Assembly: GCA_031277685.1 (NCBI GenBank)
Contig: JAITLV010000277.1
Location: 1 to 64,000, forward strand
Direction of reading: 5' to 3'
Source: Sphingobacterium sp.
GTDB lineage: Bacteria > Bacteroidota > Bacteroidia > Sphingobacteriales > Sphingobacteriaceae
DNA: 64,000 bases
Below the pieces are notes generated by a model, which made no database searches, was not told the DNA's origin, and saw only the letters and a program-made list of their open reading frames with translations. Positions 25,352 through 34,357 of the stretch are shown here, piece by piece. How positions within the stretch are numbered: position 1 is the stretch's first letter; every line of letters begins with the position of its first letter. A program made the translations under genes and the position numbers.

Positions 25352-27541
25352 ATGTCGAACCTAAGATTCAAAGCTGTAGAAGCAGCGGGCTCACGCCAGA
25401 TTGCACAATTTGAAAAAGTTGAAACTAAAAAAGCAACTGAGATCTACGGAAAGAATGTTTTTTCCGTAAACAAGATGAAAGACTACCTTCCTAAAAACTC
25501 CTATAAGGAATTAGTTGCATCCATTGAAGAAGGACAGATTATTTCGAGAGATCTAGCTGAACATATTTCTCAAGCGATGAAAACTTGGGCACTTAATCAT
25601 GGTGTCTCTCACTACACGCACTGGTTTCAGCCACTAACGGGTTCGACAGCAGAGAAACATGATGCATTCTTCGAGCCTGATGAAAATGGTGAAGCAATCG
25701 AAAAATTCACGGCAGATGCTTTGGTTCAACAAGAACCAGATGCCTCATCTTTCCCAAATGGTGGTATCCGTAACACATTCGAAGCAAGAGGATATACAGC
25801 TTGGGATCCATCTTCACCAGCGTTTATTTATGAAACCGGTGCTGGCAAGACACTTTGTATTCCGACAGTCTTTGTATCTTATACAGGTGAATCATTAGAC
25901 TATAAAGCTCCTTTATTAAAAGCAATCAACGCTGTTGATAAAGCAGCAACTGAAGTAGCACAATATTTTGATAAATCAATCACAAAAGTAAACGCTTCAC
26001 TCGGTATTGAACAAGAGTATTTTTTAGTAGACCTTTCCTTATATAATGCACGCCCCGATCTTCAATTAACTGGTCGTACATTATTTGGCCATATGTCTGC
26101 CAAGGGACAACAATTGGAGGATCATTATTTCGGTGCGATTCCAGAGCGTGTGTTGGCTTATATGGTTGACCTGGAAAATGAGGCGTTAAAATTGGGTATC
26201 CCATTAAAAACCCGTCACAATGAGGTTGCACCATCACAGTTTGAGTGTGCACCGATGTATGAAGAAATCAACTTGGCAATTGACCACAATCAATTGTTGA
26301 TGAATGTGATGGAACAAGTTGCTTTGAGACATAATTTCAAAGTATTGTTACATGAAAAACCATATTCTGGTGTAAACGGTTCAGGAAAACACAACAACTG
26401 GTCTTTGATCACCAATACGGGTGTTAATCTATTGTCTCCGGGAAAAACACCAAAAAACAACTTGATGTTCTTGACATTCTTTGTCAATACGATCAAAGCG
26501 GTATTCGAAAATGCGGATCTAATGCGTGCATCTATTGCTAGCGCCAGCAACGATCACCGTCTAGGTGCAAACGAAGCTCCACCAGCGATTATCTCAATCT
26601 TCTTAGGTTCTCAATTAGATGAGTTATTGGAAGAAGTAGAGTCTGCCCGCGTAGCGAAAAAAGTGAAAGCTGAAGCAAACTTGTGGCATGGCATCCCTAA
26701 AGTTCCAGAATTGAAATTGGATAATACTGACCGTAACCGTACTTCTCCTTTCGCGTTTACAGGTAATAAGTTCGAATTCCGCGCTGTAGGCTCTTCTGCC
26801 AACTCTGCGCTACCTATGACTGTTTTAAATGCGATCGTTGCAGCTCAATTGATCGAGTTCAAAGTAGAAGTAGACAAACAGATCAAAAAAGGCACGAAAA
26901 AAGACCTTGCAATCTTAAATGTTGTCCGTAAATACATCAAAGATTCAAAAGCAATTCGTTTTGAAGGAAATGGATACAGTGAAGAGTGGGAAAAAGAAGC
27001 CGAAGCACGTGGTCTTTCTAACATCAAATCCACACCTAAAGCCCTAGATGTTTATGTAAAAGAAGAATCTTTAGCATTATTTGAGACACTGGGTATCTAT
27101 ACCAAACGTGAATCAGAAGCTCGTCATGAGATCTTGCTGGAAAACTTCTACAAAAAACTTCAGATTGAGGCTCGTGTTATCGAAGAAATGGTCAATAACC
27201 AAATTGCACCAGCATGTTTCACTTACCAAAATGAGTTGATCGAAAACGTAAAAGGTCTTAAAGACTTAGGTTTGGCGCAGGCAGCATTCAGTTCACAATT
27301 GAATTTCGTAGAGCGTATCTCAACACACGTAAACACTATCCTTGAACAAGCTGAAGCGATGCGTCAAGAACGCAAAAAAGCAAATCAGATCGAAGATGTA
27401 CGTGAACGGTCAATCGCTTACGATGAGCAGGTGAAACCATATTTTGATGTCATCCGTTACCACGTCAACAAATTGGAAAAAATCGTTGACGATAAAAAAT
27501 GGCCTCTTCCAAAATTGAGAGAAATCTTATTTTTAAGCTAA
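25352..27541 (+). CDS. glnN: Glutamine synthetase, type III
   Basis: The 729-residue length and sequence match GSIII, the large dodecameric form common in Bacteroidota. The enzyme makes glutamine from glutamate, ammonia and ATP in the cytoplasm. Visible segments are GVSHYTHWFQPLTGSTAEKHD near residue 90, GIEQEYFLVD with metal-binding Glu, RHNEVAPSQFECAP, and KPYSGVNGSGKHNNWSL in the active site. The C-terminal ~150 residues form a helical, coiled-coil-like extension. Codon use looks like that of a highly expressed gene. No adenylylation Tyr region of type I enzymes is expected. It appears monocistronic. Confidence 0.96.
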   Translation: MSNLRFKAVEAAGSRQIAQFEKVETKKATEIYGKNVFSVNKMKDYLPKNSYKELVASIEEGQIISRDLAEHISQAMKTWALNHGVSHYTHWFQPLTGSTAEKHDAFFEPDENGEAIEKFTADALVQQEPDASSFPNGGIRNTFEARGYTAWDPSSPAFIYETGAGKTLCIPTVFVSYTGESLDYKAPLLKAINAVDKAATEVAQYFDKSITKVNASLGIEQEYFLVDLSLYNARPDLQLTGRTLFGHMSAKGQQLEDHYFGAIPERVLAYMVDLENEALKLGIPLKTRHNEVAPSQFECAPMYEEINLAIDHNQLLMNVMEQVALRHNFKVLLHEKPYSGVNGSGKHNNWSLITNTGVNLLSPGKTPKNNLMFLTFFVNTIKAVFENADLMRASIASASNDHRLGANEAPPAIISIFLGSQLDELLEEVESARVAKKVKAEANLWHGIPKVPELKLDNTDRNRTSPFAFTGNKFEFRAVGSSANSALPMTVLNAIVAAQLIEFKVEVDKQIKKGTKKDLAILNVVRKYIKDSKAIRFEGNGYSEEWEKEAEARGLSNIKSTPKALDVYVKEESLALFETLGIYTKRESEARHEILLENFYKKLQIEARVIEEMVNNQIAPACFTYQNELIENVKGLKDLGLAQAAFSSQLNFVERISTHVNTILEQAEAMRQERKKANQIEDVRERSIAYDEQVKPYFDVIRYHVNKLEKIVDDKKWPLPKLREILFLS

Positions 27542-27552
27542 GATTGCTTATA

Positions 27553-27600
27553 TATAAAACAAGAAGAGCATTCCTAATGGAATGCTCTTCTTGTTTTATA
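27553..27600. terminator. Bidirectional terminator, perfect 22-bp stem
   Basis: Arms 27553-27574 and 27579-27600 are perfectly complementary over 22 bp with a 4-nt loop, the longest perfect hairpin I found here. A/T-rich ends give a short U-tract in both directions. It separates convergent glnN (stop 27541) and the barrel receptor gene (stop 27617). Confidence 0.9.
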
Positions 27601-27616
27601 TCCCCAATTGATCACA

Positions 27617-30067
27617 TTATTTTTTCAAACGCTTATCCTCATCGTTATTTCCCGCTTTTTTGTCCACTGATTTTATATTAACATTTCCAAAGCGATAGGA
27701 AAGCGATAAACGGACAACTCTACTATCATAACCGTTGCGGATGCGATAATATCCATTTTCCTGAACACTGGATAATCTCCGCTGCCCCCTGGTATCCAGC
27801 ATATCATTCACCGCTAGTTTCACATTTAGTTTTTTGTCAAAAAATGTCTTCCCCACGCCAAGATCAATCCCATAATAAGACTGAAAACTAAAGACGCCGT
27901 AGACCGCTGGCGAGAAATAATTGGCTGTTAATTCCAGGCTGGTTGTCTCCCCAATACGGATATCGTGATTGGAGCTAAGCTGAAAAGATAATTTTTCCAA
28001 TTGTTTTTGTGCCCCCGAACGCTCGTCAAAATTATATTTACTGTAGAATGCACTTGCATTGTTGGAAATAGTCCACCATTTGAACGGCTTAACGGGTATA
28101 TTGATATTCATATTATAATAATCGAAATAGGTCAGATTCCTATCCGTCTGCGCAATGGCTTTGGTTTCTGAGTTACTCTCTATCACCTGAGTGATCGCAT
28201 CATTTGTTCTTTTATAGCCAAGGCTCAACAAATAATGTTCTTTAAAGGTATAATTCAGTTCATAGGAATTGGTATATTGTGGATTTAAATAAGGATTACC
28301 ATATTGATAGGTGTATTGATCGAGGTAGTAGATAAATGGATTCAATGCCCCATATTCTGGTCGGTCTATCCGTCGGCTATAACTCAGACCAAGTTTGTGG
28401 TTATCATTGATCTGCTGTTGCATAAATACCGTTGGAAAGAAATCTGTATAATTACGTTGTGTCTGTCGTCCATCGGTTACAGAATTCCCCAGCGAGCTGG
28501 TATTTTCAACACGAAGTCCAGCTTGTACGGAAAACTTTCCAAAGGATTTATTCAATGTGAAATATGCCGCTGCAATATTTTCGTGGTACAAAAACTGGTT
28601 GCTTTGTTTCTTATTCAACACAAACTCCCCCGCCGGACCCTGGTCTTCCGAACGTAAATTATTGTCTGTTTTCACACGACTGTATTTCAAACCTGCTTCA
28701 AGCTTTGTTGTTTTATCAAAAGGACGAATAAAATCAGTTTTGAAAACTAAAATTTTCGAATTAGACACCATATTGTTCCGAAAGTTTTTTGGCAGCTTAA
28801 ATTCCACCCAGTTGGGGTCTAAGAAACGGTTCCCGACCAGACTATTATCGCGGTTTCTTGCGTCGGAATAATCTGCATTGGCCGTTAGTTCAGTCCCCAA
28901 AGTATCAAATGTTTTCTTATAATTAAGGTTATAGGATAAATAATGATTCGTAAAATCCGAAAAATTACTACCCAATACCACTGAATCCAATGTATTTTTT
29001 TGTGATGCAATCAAGTTAGTTCCCTGTCGTGTCGAATTACCATCACTTATATTACCATTCACGACAAATCCCAATACCTGCTGTTTTCCAAGATCAAAAT
29101 CAGCAGCAAGTTTAAAGTTATGCGCACGATACCGAAACTTGGAATACGAATCCGAATTAAAATACGTCGCTCCCAGTGAATCAGTGACAGCCCGGTCTAT
29201 ATTTAAATCATTAAACCCTAAAATATTATTGTAATTATATGAAGCGAATAGATTCACCCAATTATTGCGATGACTAAGGAGAAACCCTCCATCACCTTTC
29301 GTATATTTACCCTGTCCCAGGTTCAGATTTAAGCTGACATTACTACCAAATTGTGTGTTTTTTTTGGTTTTAATATTGATAATACCGGCATTTCCAGCGG
29401 CATCATATTTTGCGGGCGGGTTTGTCAATACCTCAATGGTGGCGATGGAATTTGAAGCTGTATTTTCCAGCAGCTTCGAAACCTCATCAGCGGAAAGATA
29501 TGTTTGTTTACCATCGATCATAATGATCACGTTACTTTTTCCGCGTAGATTGATTTTTTTATTGTCCAAAGTCACCCCTGGAACCTTCTGTAGAAGTTCC
29601 AAGGCATTATTTCCAGTTGCCAATACACTATTCTCTACATTAAGCACAATTTTATCAATATGACTTTCAATTAATGGTTTTTTACCAACAACCTGAGCCT
29701 CGGCCAAAACTTTCGATACTGGCTCTAAGCGAATGGTATCCAAAGAGAGGATACTTCCTTTTTTCAAGGTTATTTCGCCAGAGCGGTAGGTCGTATAGCC
29801 CAGGGCTGAAACTCGTACTGAATACCTACCCTCGGGTATCTCCAATAATTCGATTCCACCATCCGCTCTGGATACGCTTCCTTTCAATGGAATATCACCA
29901 GGGATACGCAACAGCGAAATACTAGCTGCCCCGAGCGGCTCAGCATCTTGGCTAACAACTACTGCATTTAACTTTCCACCCATAGATTGTGCTAAAACAG
30001 ATCCCCAAATAGAAAATAGCAGAATAATAGTGGCAAATAGTGAACGTTTATTTTTGTTTAGTTTCAT
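27617..30067 (-). CDS. TonB-dependent-receptor-like outer-membrane beta-barrel protein
   Basis: The 816-residue protein begins with a signal peptide (about 1-26), then a carboxypeptidase-regulatory-like beta-sandwich (about 28-115). A plug-like domain follows (about 120-230), with LLQKVPGVTLDNKKINLRGKSNVIIMIDGKQTYL-type plug sequence and NAGIINIKTKK. The rest is a predicted 22-strand-type barrel with alternating aromatic strands. It fits the outer membrane beta-barrel family (CarboxypepD_reg-like receptors) rather than SusC; no SusD partner is adjacent. The substrate is unknown. It converges with glnN. Confidence 0.88.
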   Translation of the reverse strand: MKLNKNKRSLFATIILLFSIWGSVLAQSMGGKLNAVVVSQDAEPLGAASISLLRIPGDIPLKGSVSRADGGIELLEIPEGRYSVRVSALGYTTYRSGEITLKKGSILSLDTIRLEPVSKVLAEAQVVGKKPLIESHIDKIVLNVENSVLATGNNALELLQKVPGVTLDNKKINLRGKSNVIIMIDGKQTYLSADEVSKLLENTASNSIATIEVLTNPPAKYDAAGNAGIINIKTKKNTQFGSNVSLNLNLGQGKYTKGDGGFLLSHRNNWVNLFASYNYNNILGFNDLNIDRAVTDSLGATYFNSDSYSKFRYRAHNFKLAADFDLGKQQVLGFVVNGNISDGNSTRQGTNLIASQKNTLDSVVLGSNFSDFTNHYLSYNLNYKKTFDTLGTELTANADYSDARNRDNSLVGNRFLDPNWVEFKLPKNFRNNMVSNSKILVFKTDFIRPFDKTTKLEAGLKYSRVKTDNNLRSEDQGPAGEFVLNKKQSNQFLYHENIAAAYFTLNKSFGKFSVQAGLRVENTSSLGNSVTDGRQTQRNYTDFFPTVFMQQQINDNHKLGLSYSRRIDRPEYGALNPFIYYLDQYTYQYGNPYLNPQYTNSYELNYTFKEHYLLSLGYKRTNDAITQVIESNSETKAIAQTDRNLTYFDYYNMNINIPVKPFKWWTISNNASAFYSKYNFDERSGAQKQLEKLSFQLSSNHDIRIGETTSLELTANYFSPAVYGVFSFQSYYGIDLGVGKTFFDKKLNVKLAVNDMLDTRGQRRLSSVQENGYYRIRNGYDSRVVRLSLSYRFGNVNIKSVDKKAGNNDEDKRLKK

Positions 30068-30419
30068 AATATAATTTCTTTACACCATCAAATGGATAGT
30101 CAGTTTCATCTAGATGACAACAAACATCGTGTAATCATTACACCTTAACCAGTCAAAATAGATAGACAGGCTAAAACAATCGGTAGATGGACAAATAACC
30201 TCGGTAAGCGATTTCCCCATTCTTTCTTGATGGCTACTTCCTACAAATTGACGGCCTCCCTACTCCCATTTCTTACATTAACCCGCAAACAATCTCTTAA
30301 ACCGCTTGTTTCAAAATAAAAATTCACAAAAACAATAGTATTCAAAATAAATAAATTGTATTTATAAAATATTAAGCATAATATTCGTATTTTTGCAATG
30401 AAAATTAGTAAACTGATTG
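30068..30419. other. Divergent promoter region of receptor and FUSC genes
   Basis: This 352-nt AT-rich region holds the promoter of the FUSC gene (a -7 box at 30388-30395, listed separately) and presumably one for the receptor gene. I see no coding frame or strong hairpin. A 34-codon frame from 30398 is discussed under rejected items. Confidence 0.4.
30388..30395 (+). promoter_or_regulatory. -7 promoter box of FUSC gene
   Basis: TATTTTTG matches TAnnTTTG exactly and would start RNA around 30400, giving a ~20-nt leader before the ATG at 30420. No well-spaced TTTG -33 box is seen. Confidence 0.45.
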
Positions 30420-32447
30420 ATGGGCATTGTATCATTAAAGAAAAGATTCTACCGTATTTATGGCCAAATTATACGATTTATCCAGGGCGAGCACAGTGGT
30501 GACGCGTTACGAAATGTTTCCATCAGTATTTTACCGAGTTTAATCATTTATTTGCTCGGAACTCCTGCAGGTACTGCAATTGGTATTGGTGTGGGTTCTT
30601 TGCTGACAACCCTAACAGACCCTCCAGGTAATCGGAAAGATAAACTATCGTCAGCGCTAGTATGTATTCCGACATTCTTTATTGCTTCATTTCTCACGGC
30701 ATACTTATTTCCTTTTCATTGGCCTTTAGTTATCTTACTCGGTTTGGCTGGATTCACCTGTACGTTGTATGGCCTGTTTGGGCCACGGTATGCAGCCATT
30801 GGCAACATGACACTGATCTTAATGAGTTTTGTCATCGGCCTGGCACCGAAACATGCTTTAGCTGTTAGCTTACAAATTACAGCAGGGGCCACGATATATT
30901 ATATATTCAGTTTACTACAGGCCTATATTAGACCCTACCGTTCCTTAAAACATGCCATGGCAAATGGCTTTCAGGGTTTATCCCAATTTTTATTGATCCG
31001 TGCCCAATCTTATGACCCTGAAATACCACTAGATATTACTTACAGCCGCGTTGGAAAAATCCATGGCCAAATCAGTGAGCAGCAAGAACAAATTCGCTCC
31101 TTACTATTCCGCGAGAAAAAAATCATTGGCCATCAATGGCCCAAAAGCAATTATTGGCTTAGCCAAGTTTACGGTCTGATAGATCTGCATGAACTCATTA
31201 TTGCGCTCGACCATGACTATGATGCTATTCGAAAAAATCTCGCCAATACAGGGAGCCTTCCGGTAATTCGTCGTGCAATAAAATTATTAGCCTTAGAAAT
31301 AGACAGTTTTTCACAACCGCATAAAAGATTCCGCTATGCGCAGCAGTTGTACTACAATACGATTAAACTGAACGAATTGTTGAACGAACTTAAATCCATC
31401 CAACAAGAACAGGTTGGATCAGCAGGCCCAATCCTATCTTCTATTATCAGTAATATGGAATCTATTCTCGAGGTACTCCGTCGAATTCAGGTTGCATTTT
31501 ATCAAAATCAAGAAATTCAGGACAAAATAGGTACGGAGGAATATCAACAATTTATCAATCGTCCCCTGGGTAGCCTAAGTGAGGTCAAAAATAAACTTCA
31601 CCTTAAAAATCCACTTTTTCGTTTTGCGCTCCGTATGGCCTTACTTTTTGGTATCGGTGCGTTGATCGGTATTCTGTTCCTGGATTTTAAATATACTTAT
31701 TGGATCTTATTGACTATTGCTATCGTGGCAAGACCAGCTTTTTCAATGACCAAGACACGTAATATTGAACGCATTGTCGGAACATTTTCAGGTATTTTGA
31801 TCGGCATCTCCTGTCTGGCATTCTTTGAAAACCTCCCTATATTACTTAGTTTATCGGCAATAGGTCTCTTTGGTTTCTTCTTATTCAACCGGTCCAACTA
31901 TATGGTCAGCGTCATTTTTATCACCTTGGGCGTTGTCATTGCACTCAACTTATTCGAAGGTAATATCAATCTTATTTTGGGCAGTCGTATGGCTTTTACC
32001 TTGGTCGGTGCATTTCTGACAATTGCTGGATATTTCTTGATTCCAGTACGCCAGAGTTCAAGCTTATCACATCTGGCCAAAGAAGTGGCAAGTTATAATC
32101 AGCATTATTTCCAAATTATCAACAAACGTTTATCAGATAATTTACAAAGTTCTTTTGACATCAGATTAGCACGCAAAAAAGCGCAGACAGCTATGGCCTT
32201 ATTTTCGGATTCCATCAATCAAATGAAGAAGGAACCCGAACACAAAGGAACAGATTGGTCTCATATTCACCACTTTCAGGCGCTCTCCTATCGCATCAAT
32301 TCACATCTGGTCGGACTCTCGATTTCCATCAGCAAGCAGTATCCTGCTATCCTGCGCAATGACATCCATGTCAGGATAGATGAATTAAAACCATTACTGA
32401 CAGATCTGGATCAAATCGCAACGCAGCTCTCTCTCGGTAAAAAGTAG
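30420..32447 (+). CDS. FUSC-family inner-membrane protein (YccS/YhfK-like)
   Basis: The 675-residue protein has two hydrophobic blocks of about six helices each (about 35-170 and 395-530), separated by a soluble helical region with a YccS/YhfK-like character (about 180-390), and a soluble C-terminal helical tail. This duplicated layout is that of the FUSC superfamily, related to aromatic-acid efflux proteins such as AaeB. The substrate is unknown and no membrane-fusion partner is adjacent. The ATG at 30420 is chosen; the frame can be read from a TTG one codon earlier, but the -7 box position suits the ATG equally. Confidence 0.85.
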   Translation: MGIVSLKKRFYRIYGQIIRFIQGEHSGDALRNVSISILPSLIIYLLGTPAGTAIGIGVGSLLTTLTDPPGNRKDKLSSALVCIPTFFIASFLTAYLFPFHWPLVILLGLAGFTCTLYGLFGPRYAAIGNMTLILMSFVIGLAPKHALAVSLQITAGATIYYIFSLLQAYIRPYRSLKHAMANGFQGLSQFLLIRAQSYDPEIPLDITYSRVGKIHGQISEQQEQIRSLLFREKKIIGHQWPKSNYWLSQVYGLIDLHELIIALDHDYDAIRKNLANTGSLPVIRRAIKLLALEIDSFSQPHKRFRYAQQLYYNTIKLNELLNELKSIQQEQVGSAGPILSSIISNMESILEVLRRIQVAFYQNQEIQDKIGTEEYQQFINRPLGSLSEVKNKLHLKNPLFRFALRMALLFGIGALIGILFLDFKYTYWILLTIAIVARPAFSMTKTRNIERIVGTFSGILIGISCLAFFENLPILLSLSAIGLFGFFLFNRSNYMVSVIFITLGVVIALNLFEGNINLILGSRMAFTLVGAFLTIAGYFLIPVRQSSSLSHLAKEVASYNQHYFQIINKRLSDNLQSSFDIRLARKKAQTAMALFSDSINQMKKEPEHKGTDWSHIHHFQALSYRINSHLVGLSISISKQYPAILRNDIHVRIDELKPLLTDLDQIATQLSLGKK

Positions 32448-32563
32448 AAAAAACATCCTTAATACAGCTATTAAACCAATGATTTTCAGCTTAGCTGCTA
32501 TTTTTGTTGCAGGGCGGAGAGAACCCGGCTGTTACATAGTTTTAATTAAAAAACTATTTTTCT

Positions 32564-32594
32564 TTTGCATTAATAGAAAAGAAGACTATATTTG
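32564..32594 (+). promoter_or_regulatory. Promoter of the met operon
   Basis: TTTG (32564-32567), a 19-nt spacer and TATATTTG (32587-32594) form a full Bacteroidota promoter. RNA would start near 32600, about 50 nt before the SAM-I aptamer and 420 nt before metY, so the long leader is transcribed. Confidence 0.75.
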
Positions 32595-32649
32595 CAGTGT
32601 CTTCAAATGAAGATTTCTAATCAACACCTTCCTTAATCAGCAGGTCTTG

Positions 32650-32760
32650 ATTTATAAAGAAGTGGCGAGAGACTGGCTCTATGACCCACTGGCAACCTTC
32701 AATTTGGTTGAAAAGGTGCCAAATCCTGTCCAAAGCAATATCGTTTTGGAGCATATAAAT
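32650..32760 (+). ncRNA. SAM-I riboswitch aptamer
   Basis: All four helices of the SAM-I fold can be drawn: P1 (32650-32656 with 32754-32760), P2 (32661-32665 with 32686-32690), P3 (about 32696-32702 with 32708-32714) and P4 (32729-32734 with 32744-32750). Conserved core strings are present: gcgagagactggc, ctatga, ggcaacc and ggtgccaaatcc. SAM-I aptamers bind S-adenosylmethionine and reduce expression of methionine genes. Here metY-metX-hom lie downstream. No terminator follows P1 directly; instead a small ORF begins 11 nt later. Confidence 0.93.
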
Positions 32761-32771
32761 GAAATAAGACA

Positions 32772-32906
32772 ATGATTATTACATTACAGAAAACCATCGA
32801 CAATTTAGGTTCATTTCAGCTGAACCAACGAGCAAGTAAAGGAGCAACACATAGCAATGCCATGTCTATGCGAATGCGCACGCATATGCACCTTCCAACT
32901 TGTTAA
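32772..32906 (+). CDS. Possible Met-rich leader peptide of the met operon
   Basis: A 44-codon frame opens 11 nt after the riboswitch P1 helix and ends with TAA at 32904-32906. Four Met codons fall within nine codons (residues 31, 33, 35 and 39, in MSMRMRTHMH), close to the stop. That composition is expected of a leader peptide that senses charged tRNA-Met, like those of amino-acid operons in other phyla. Codons 37-41 (32882-32893) overlap the 5' arm of a terminator-like helix. It has no recognisable domain. It could also be a genuine small protein; comparison between genomes is needed to tell. Confidence 0.5.
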   Translation: MIITLQKTIDNLGSFQLNQRASKGATHSNAMSMRMRTHMHLPTC

Positions 32907-32982
32907 GAATCATTTTCCTTTTTCTCGGATAACGATATTAACAGACCTTTTCAGCAGGTGTGTATGCTTCCTTTTTTTCTTT
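32882..32982 (+). terminator. Terminator-like helix overlapping the leader ORF (attenuator candidate)
   Basis: The segment 32882-32893 can pair with 32956-32967 over 12 bp with two G-U pairs, and the 3' arm runs into a T-rich tract (32968-32982). An inner 6-bp helix (32901-32906 with 32938-32943) shortens the large loop. A competing hairpin 32867-32872 with 32881-32886 overlaps the 5' arm, so the two are mutually exclusive. The long loop makes this less certain than a simple terminator. Confidence 0.45.
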
Positions 32983-33019
32983 ATCAATAAATTTTTGAAC
33001 CCTTAAAATCTGATATATT

Positions 33020-34330
33020 ATGTCTTCCAACAAAAATCTAAAATTCGAAACCTTACAAGTTCACGCTGGTCAAGTAGCTGATCCAACCACAGGATCCAGA
33101 GCAGTACCTATATACCAAACAACATCTTTTGTTTTTGAAAATGCAGAACACGGTGCCAACCTATTTGCACTGAAACAATTTGGCAATATCTATACACGGA
33201 TTATGAATCCCACGACAGATGTTTTTGAGCAACGTATCGCTGCCTTGGAAGGTGGAGTCGCAGCGGTCGCCGTGGCATCTGGCCAGGCCGCACAATTTAT
33301 CGCTTTAAACAATATCCTTGAAAATGGGGACAATTTCGTTGCAGGTTCCAACTTATATGGCGGTACATTCAATCAATTTAAAGTCGCATTCAAAAGACTA
33401 GGTATCGAAGCTCGTTTTGCTACTGATGCAGAAGCCGATAAAATTGAAGCCCTAATTGACGATAAGACCAAAGCAATCTATGTGGAGACCATTGGCAATC
33501 CTAGTTTCAATATTCCTGACTTTGAAAAAATTGCTGCTGTCGCAAAAAAATATGATTTACCGCTCATTGTTGACAATACGTTCGGTGCTGGTGGCTATCT
33601 GTTCAAACCATTGGAATATGGCGCACATGTCGTTGTTGAGTCCGCGACAAAATGGATTGGCGGCCATGGCACAAGCATTGGTGGGGTGATCGTAGACGGT
33701 GGTAATTACAATTGGGGGAATGGAAAATACCCACAATTTTCTGAACCGTCCGAAGGTTACCATGGCCTGGTATTCTCAGAAGTATTCGGTGAAAAAGGGC
33801 CTTTTGGCAATATCCAGTTTGCTATCCGTGCCCGTGTTGAAGGTTTACGGGATTTTGGGCCTGCACTTTCTCCATTTAATTCTTTCTTGTTACTACAGGG
33901 GTTGGAAACATTGTCATTGCGGGTACAACGCCATGTAGACAACACGTTAGAAGTGGCCAAATGGCTAGAAGCACACCCACAGGTAGAAAAAGTAAATTAT
34001 CCAGGATTGAAAAGTTCACCAAGCTTCGCGAATGCCCAAAAATATCTTAAAAATGGATATGGAGCAGTCCTCTCCTTCCAGTTAAAAGGTGATGCCGCTC
34101 AAAAAGCAAATGCCTTTATCGACAACCTGGAACTCATCAGTCATTTGGCCAACGTAGGTGACACCAAATCATTGATTATTCACCCGGCTGCGACCACTCA
34201 CCAACAATTAAGTGACGTAGATCAAGCAAATGCAGGTGTATTTCCAGGATTGTTGCGTCTCTCTGTAGGGATTGAACATATTGATGATATCAAAGCAGAT
34301 CTACAACAAGCATTCGATCAGATCAAATAA
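33020..34330 (+). CDS. metY: O-acetylhomoserine sulfhydrylase (aminocarboxypropyltransferase)
   Basis: The 436-residue PLP enzyme belongs to the Cys/Met metabolism family. It opens with KFETLQVHAGQVADPTTGSRAVPIYQTTSFVF, and the PLP Lys lies in VESATKWIGGHGTSIGG. The length and the insertion near residue 230-260 (KYPQFSEPSEGYHGL) are typical of MetY rather than MetB/MetC. MetY makes homocysteine from O-acetylhomoserine and sulfide. It is the first structural gene after the SAM riboswitch and is followed by metX, which makes its substrate. Confidence 0.95.
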   Translation: MSSNKNLKFETLQVHAGQVADPTTGSRAVPIYQTTSFVFENAEHGANLFALKQFGNIYTRIMNPTTDVFEQRIAALEGGVAAVAVASGQAAQFIALNNILENGDNFVAGSNLYGGTFNQFKVAFKRLGIEARFATDAEADKIEALIDDKTKAIYVETIGNPSFNIPDFEKIAAVAKKYDLPLIVDNTFGAGGYLFKPLEYGAHVVVESATKWIGGHGTSIGGVIVDGGNYNWGNGKYPQFSEPSEGYHGLVFSEVFGEKGPFGNIQFAIRARVEGLRDFGPALSPFNSFLLLQGLETLSLRVQRHVDNTLEVAKWLEAHPQVEKVNYPGLKSSPSFANAQKYLKNGYGAVLSFQLKGDAAQKANAFIDNLELISHLANVGDTKSLIIHPAATTHQQLSDVDQANAGVFPGLLRLSVGIEHIDDIKADLQQAFDQIK

Positions 34331-34357
34331 TCAAATACACGAATAAATTTAAACGTA

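Noticed and set aside
30398..30502. A 34-codon ATG frame overlapping the start of the FUSC gene
   Set aside because: It starts at about the expected RNA start, has no recognisable sequence and overlaps a strong gene in another frame.
32811..32829. Hairpin ggttca/tgaacc inside the leader ORF as the riboswitch terminator
   Set aside because: It is only 6 bp and no U-tract follows.
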